Part shown: one piece after another, positions 19,409 through 25,081 of the stretch | How positions within the stretch are numbered: position 1 is the first letter of the stretch | Layout: every line of letters begins with the position of its first letter | Assembly (NCBI GenBank): GCA_025602915.1 | Contig: JAHLJZ010000150.1 | Coordinates: 1 to 25,081 of the forward strand | Source of the DNA: Paraphysoderma sedebokerense | Lineage: Eukaryota > Blastocladiomycota > Physodermatomycetes > Physodermatales > Physodermataceae | Direction of reading: 5' to 3' | DNA length: 25,081 nucleotides | Notes under the pieces: model-generated | Database searches by the model: none | What the model saw: the letters and a program-made list of their open reading frames with translations, nothing else | Told to the model about the DNA's origin: nothing | Program-made: the position numbers and the translations under genes

Positions 19409-22400
19409 TTAAATCATGGAAGTTCTTGCAGACTTTGCCACATCAAGATTCGTCCTTCCGACTGTACTCTTTCGAACTGTTCCATCGATACTATACTTGA
19501 AGTTTCCGGCACTACTTTTTCTATACTTTGCGAATCTAGCCATCAATTCTAAATTAATAAAACTTTCCCTAATAATCGCTCCCACGACCCATATAATAAA
19601 CCCACAATTCACCATAATAATCAACACAATGATAGCTAACCCGTGTAACGAATTAGAAAGTTTGTCAAAATGAAAAGTTAATCCTAGACCTAACACGACC
19701 ATGGAAGCTATATTTGACAATATGTCGAATTTGTTGAGAATAGGGAATTCGTAGGGACTGTATTTCGTGACAATTTGAACGCTACTGAAAAGGACGAATA
19801 AAGTCAGAATTATTTGGAGACCGACATATCTAGATGTGTAGTGTCATATTACAGAGTCAATGAAAGGGAAAGATTAGTTAAGGACAATGTAAAGCGATTT
19901 AAAAGGTTGTACAGTAGACAAGTACCTCGTAAAAAATATGTTGACGACAACGAGAAAGAGTTTTTGGAATAATTGGACTACACTGATAAACCTGTAATCA
20001 GGTTTAAATTCATGATTTGAACTCATAAGTTTTTCGCAAAACAACTGGAATCTGTTCAAGATTGAATACGTCGTAGCCCGATTTTTGCGAGTGCGCAAAG
20101 CAGCATAAGATACAATCACGCTCATCAACGGAATTCCTAGCACGTAGCAACTTGATAGAAATTGAATTGAGAAACTTGAGGATTATAGTAGTGTAAGATG
20201 TTTGTAAGCAATCAGATCTCACCATAAACCAGCGATTCCGTATGGCAGGTCTTGATAGTACCATGATTCATAACATCGCAGACTTGAATCCGCGTCTATA
20301 TAATTATAAATTAACTTAATCTTTTATATCAATATGAGTTCGGAATAAAAAGTTAATCAAACCTAAGTAACTAATGTTATCAGCTTCTTTTGTACAATCG
20401 AACAACCTAATAAATAGAACATTAGAACAAGCTTCTAAAAATAGAACACTACCAAAGAAAACAGGTTGTACGAACGAGAGTGAACTGGTCGCAACGTGCA
20501 CAAATAGTAAATTCAAAAACGACATGTACGCCTTAAAAACTCTCAATAACGCTCTATCTTCAGGATACTGTTCAATGTTTTTTTTTCTTTGAGGCTTCAC
20601 CAAATTCATCACATGAGTGCCAATCGGGATCAACGAGGCGATTACCAGAGCAACTAAAGGAATGGATAACGATAGTTTCATCTTAAAACTAAAATCAAGT
20701 GCTTGCTCAGTGACAAGGCATTCCGGACTTGCTAGCTCAACATTAAAATTAATAAATGATAGCCAACTGAACAAGTGGAGTAGAGGTTCCGGCCAATTCA
20801 AGCGCATTTGTCGCAACAATAATATGGTTTGTATGTAATTTACCAAAATACTCACGAGGCCAAACCTGAATGACAAGTAGATGCAAATGTATTCAAAAAG
20901 GGTCAACACATTATATAACAAAGGAAGAAAAAACTAAAGAAAACTAACGTTGCCCCTCGCTTCTGCCTAGAAATTCTTAAAATCAGAATAAATGCAGCTG
21001 CTACTAAAATCGTGATGCCACAAATTATTACGAGCTGGATCGCAGCACCCTGCTCCCCGCATTGGCGACAACCGTCATTAAATCGATAATATCCTGGACT
21101 GCATCTCCCGCATCGCGTGCCAGTATATCCGTCGGAACAGGGAATAAATGGGCTACCCGGGCATGCGTGCATCTGACGGAAGCTCCGTGAGCACAGTGAT
21201 TCATACTTACGACACCAGCGATGTTGAGCAAAATACATACCGGAAAACACGGAAGAAAGGTAGTATTATCGTCGGAACGCCACCAGCCGTATTTGGGATA
21301 CGGGAGTTGACTACCGTCAGAGCTACAAACAGCACCTAAATAAGTGAATAATTGTTTAGAATAGTTGTCACAAAGTCTTGCTAAACTGTGGAACAAACCT
21401 TCTGGGCATTCCGCACAAATGGCTCCACTTTCACTAAATACGTTATTTACGAGGCCTATCCAAAAAACATAGCAGATACTATTCAATGCTTGTGATCAAC
21501 TTAATGATAAGACTAGTAGACAAACCTGGTGGGCATTTAAAAGAAAATAAGTAAGTGCAGTTTGCCGATGTCGAATTATGCGAATCCCGCACTACTACTG
21601 TAAAATTTGCAAATGGGTACATCCCGCCCGTTGAATCACTGAAATACGTCAACTCTGACGACAAAAAGCTATGACCTGCTTTCAGTGCCGCCTTCGTTGA
21701 AGCTGCCATCAATTTGCCTTTGGTGGGAGCCTCAGTTAAGAGGTAGCTCAAGTCGATGTTGTCAACATCTGTGGCACTAATACGAATGGCGACGACTGCG
21801 GATCTATTCGTAATGAATTCGGTCGACAGCTCAACGACAGTGGGGTCATCACATAGTAATTGTGGTGGATCGTTCACTGGGGTGATTCTAAACAAAATTT
21901 CTTCAATAGTAGAACCGTTGCGATCTGAGTATGAGAGATCGAAACGTTGAAATGCGTCGGCTTTTGTGAAAGCATCTTTTTGAGGAACAAATAAGACCTG
22001 GTATGGTGGACCTTTGATTTCAGAACCTTCTCCGAGGGGTGATGATTTAATAATATCAGAATCACGCAAACTTTGGGAGATGGAATAAAGAGAGCCGGCG
22101 ATGCTTAAATTATGAATTTTTACCACCACAAGATCGTCCTCATCCACGTCCGTGATATTGAACACAAAGGTAGCGGCAGTGTCCTCAAACACAGTCAAGT
22201 TTAAAGATGCTCGATTGAAAACCGGAGGATCTTAATAGTTGTTAAAATCACAAATACTCGTAATGAGGCAAATCTGAACTGGGATCAGTAAGATAGAAAT
22301 TCAACGAACCATTAACCGGTCGCACATTCAGTATAATTGTACCATTAAGGGTTGACTCAGCATCCAAATCACTAGCTTTGAAGACGATGGTGCCATAAGG

Positions 22401-25081
22401 AGAACCATTGTCATCTTTCAACGGACGATATACCGCAGACGTGACGTTGGGTGGCAAAACGAATGGTGTATTTAATATCTCAATCCAATCTGTGCTATTT
22501 ACGCTACTATTTCGAATCATGAGCACCCCATGCGGCGGAAGAGAAACAATGGTAAGTTTAATATGCTCTGTGTTATTCTGATCAGGGTCGTCTGCATTGA
22601 ATAATACCGCGGTAGTGGTGTCTTCGTCCATCTCAATGATTGTTGAACGCGGTACCGGAGTGTCCGCTACGGCATCAACCTCAATATAAATGGTTTGGAT
22701 CGGCGACTGGGCTCCTCTATCATCGATTGCAAACACTTGAAACGAATCGCTACCGAAGAAATTCTGTAGAGGTATGAACAACACTCTGGACTGGGAATTT
22801 AATACAGGTACGGGCACAAGGGACGCATCGATCAATCCTCCTCTTGTTCCGGCTGATGTGATTTGATATAGCGCTCCAGATTGAGGATTTGAGATAACAA
22901 AAACTTGAACAGTATCTCCTGAGTTAGGATCGTAAGTTAAAATTTCTAGGAACAATAGTTCATCTTCTCGCATTACTGCAAGAAGCGGACGAACAACAGG
23001 AGGGACATTTGAAAATCCCGTGCGAAATTCAGCGAAATCGGTTTCAGCATTCTGTATACCTTCAACTGACACAGTTATATTGAATCGCGAATATAGGGGT
23101 AAACTGATGTTTGTGAAATCGCTAATTGGCAGTTTCAATTAGCCTTCCTTTAACCTATCAATCATACAGATCTGTTGCCGCTTACCATTTAAGACTACTG
23201 TGAGCTAGCCATGTAAGGGTTGGACAAACATAAATTTGACTTGTATTGAGCTCCCGAAATTCTACAATGCGATTGACATAGACTGGTCCGAAGTTAGCAC
23301 CTTCAATGTACATAGTCTAAATGATATCGTATATCGTTTAGCAGTGATGAGATACATGAGAGTTCAAATGGAAATGATCAACATACGGGATTACTGGATA
23401 ATAACCACTGAGGAACAACACTTGAGATTTTTGGTAAATCATAGGAAAATGGTATAATATCCGTATTCTGCCCGTTGACTTGTACGAACAAAGACAAATT
23501 CTGCCCAACAAGTTCAGGCGTGACGCAGCTAATTAACGAGTCGCTATAAAGCTTCGGAAAGTAGCAAGGGTTTGATCCTATCAATACTGAAATATTTGCA
23601 GAAGTAGCATCGCAAGGTGTGGGTGCCGTAGTGCACGGACCAAAGCCTGTCCCACTACCAAAACAAGAGTTAAGTCTTTGTTCACTACATTCTCAAAATG
23701 ACTTTCTTACGATATGTAGATAGTTCTTCCACCTGTGGTGGGACTTGAAAGAGGCGAAACATCCGCTATGACTGGGGGATTGTAATGTACATACACCAAT
23801 TGCGAACTGTTGGCCTTAGTACCAATGTAGATTATGACCATTTTGTTTCTTCCAGTCCCTTATCAAACAAAAGCCAATCATATAAAAAAAACTCTGATTC
23901 ATTTAACTCGGACCAAAATGAGACCTACCAGGCGGGACGGCGCAAGTGAATGCTGTAGCGTTCAATTGACTGGAGTTATTGCACAATTTGCCGCCAACAG
24001 TAATGGTTATTGGCTCAAGAACAACTCCCATATCAGTAGTGATTAAAGTTAATTCGAACCCAACTGAAAATGATTTTTGTATTAGAAAATAGCTAATAAA
24101 GCTCCTATTAAAACAATTACCTGCGGGTCCGATCGCTGGGTAAACTGACAGCAACTGTAACACAATGGCTGATATTCCCGGAATTTTAATGCTTGGCTTA
24201 TACAGCACTGAATCAAACGACACCCATAAATCATAAGGACCTTTTATCAAGGTGTTTAGTATAATAATGCATTATTCATGGTGATTCAATTAGTACAAAC
24301 CAATCCCCGATACCGAACTCGATATCTGAGCTGAGAGAGTATCTTCAGTAGCCCAAAACACCGATGTAGATATCCAACCGTTGAATTTCACCGATGGAAT
24401 AACAGCAGCCAAAGAACCTGGGACATATTCAAATTGAATTCGAACAACTTCATCAGGAAGAACTCGCATTGGTTGAGCGGACACAAAAGATACCACTCTC
24501 AATGGCTCAAACTGCATGGCAAACACCACACTGTTACCAGAAATCGCACTGGGTGAATCCAACTGTCCATTCGTACGCCCAATTAACACAAAACCATTGT
24601 TACTTTGGGGTACTAATGCGGCGAAATTTTCCTTTCCGATGGTAGAAACGATCATCTGCCCTTGTATCGCCAGTGAATCTGGATTGTGTTCGCATACCAC
24701 TATTTCATTATCGCCGTAAGAGATTGTACCATTTAGATTTGTCGTGAATCCGACGAATACGTTAGTACTAGATCTCACACTGAGGCCAAATTCGGGAATA
24801 GAATCCGAAAAATTTATCTGATACGGTAGAGTCACGGACGAGATCTGCTGGAGGGTTTCGTTCCTTTTATACAGCAAGAATGGATTTCCCGCCATGTCAA
24901 CGCTACGATGGAAATAGTATGACATTTTGTCTGAAACACTTTTGACAAGTGAAGGATTATATTTTAACGGCGTTCCGCTAACTGAGCGACTTCTCACATA
25001 AGTGAGTGAAGTCATGGAATATTCGTCTACTCTATTTTGCGATGTCCACAAACAGATAATGGACGGACTACATTGGAAGTC
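19409..25081 (-). CDS. Large multi-domain surface protein: TIG-like and cadherin-like ectodomain, Cys-rich stalk, multi-pass membrane domain (5' end off window)
   Basis: Exons, minus order: 25081(open)-24301, 24240-24121, 24063-23929, 23858-23711, 23654-23387, 23316-23186, 23121-22280, 22230-21526, 21455-21399, 21335-21241, 21172-20949, 20865-20363, 20295-20223, 20150-19926, 19829-19409; 4728 nt, 1575 aa plus stop. Counting from the right edge, residues 1-260 are a beta-rich ectodomain. About 260-530 are TIG/IPT-like units (FTCAVPPGTGRN, PSTTGG-type turns, TMYIEGANFGPVYV). About 555-1035 are cadherin-like repeats with ITPVNDPPQLL and DVDEDD/DDPDQN calcium-type acidic motifs. At 1035-1140 is a Cys-rich EGF-like stalk (ESGAICAECPEG, CSDGYTGTRCGRC, SPGYYRFNDGCRQC). 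A first membrane helix (IQLVIICGITILVAAAFIL) follows, then about seven or eight more to residue 1530 and a short basic cytoplasmic tail. Many N-x-S/T sites fit an extracellular N-side. I know no named family for the membrane part; proteins of this plan occur in chytrids and protists. Adhesion or sensing is inferred. Confidence 0.8.

Noticed and set aside
19992-20000. Possible splice donor after KPDY in the membrane domain of the surface protein
   Set aside because: The frame continues without a stop and gives a sensible membrane-segment approach (FISVVQLFQKLFLVVVN), so no intron is needed.
21173-21240. Two nested mini-introns of 35 and 38 bp (using the internal gtaag at about 21206) instead of one 68-bp intron
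   Set aside because: Both would be far shorter than any other intron here; the single 68-bp intron joins LPCFP to MHACPG in frame and matches the local intron size.
1-25081. tRNA, rRNA, CRISPR arrays, transposases, virus-like elements or defence-type gene clusters
   Set aside because: None was recognised on reading either strand; every long frame is accounted for by an ordinary eukaryotic gene model.

Overview
The window looks like nuclear DNA of a zoosporic (flagellated) fungus, most likely a chytrid-type lineage. Two genes drive this reading. One encodes an Mrp51-type mitochondrial small-subunit ribosomal protein, a family known from fungi. The other encodes a CEP131/AZI1-like centriolar and ciliary coiled-coil protein, expected only where there are basal bodies. 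The DNA is AT-rich, genes are close together, and coding regions are cut by many short GT-AG introns (mostly 49-150 bp). I read all functions by eye from translated sequence; no database search was run. Gene models were built by joining exons with canonical splice sites, and every multi-exon model below closes in frame to its stop codon.

Layout from left to right: a Rho GDP-dissociation inhibitor (237-2225, minus, 7 exons, 201 aa) and the Mrp51-like gene (2565-3632, plus, 355 aa) diverge from a 339-bp promoter carrying four CACGTG boxes. A CEP131 homologue (3878-7728, minus, 13 exons, 928 aa) follows. Next comes a gene for a cysteine-rich, probably GPI-anchored surface protein (8469-9529, minus, 3 exons, 303 aa), then a 100-aa protein of unknown function (10135-10437, minus). 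An 0.8-kb gene-poor stretch holds a near-perfect 160-bp tandem duplication (10587-10908). After it lie a Thr/Ser-rich protein with weak GNAT acyltransferase resemblance (11251-12168, plus, 305 aa) and DPH4, a J-domain and CSL zinc-finger diphthamide protein (12714-13367, minus, 217 aa). DPH4 diverges from a DNMT1-type maintenance cytosine-5 DNA methyltransferase (13648-19242, plus, 8 exons, 1609 aa). The right end is the 3' part of a very large surface protein (19409 to the edge, minus, at least 15 exons, 1575 aa visible) with TIG-like modules, cadherin-like repeats, a cysteine-rich stalk and a multi-pass membrane domain.

The genes do not form one pathway. Most are ordinary eukaryotic housekeeping genes in divergent or convergent pairs. 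The most notable parts are the ciliary gene, the maintenance methyltransferase with a possible cell-cycle promoter, the big multi-pass receptor-like protein, the two small unknown proteins and the promoter E-box cluster. I saw no recognisable transposon, virus-like element, CRISPR array, rRNA or tRNA. The first 236 bases hold only the 3' flank of the Rho GDI gene.
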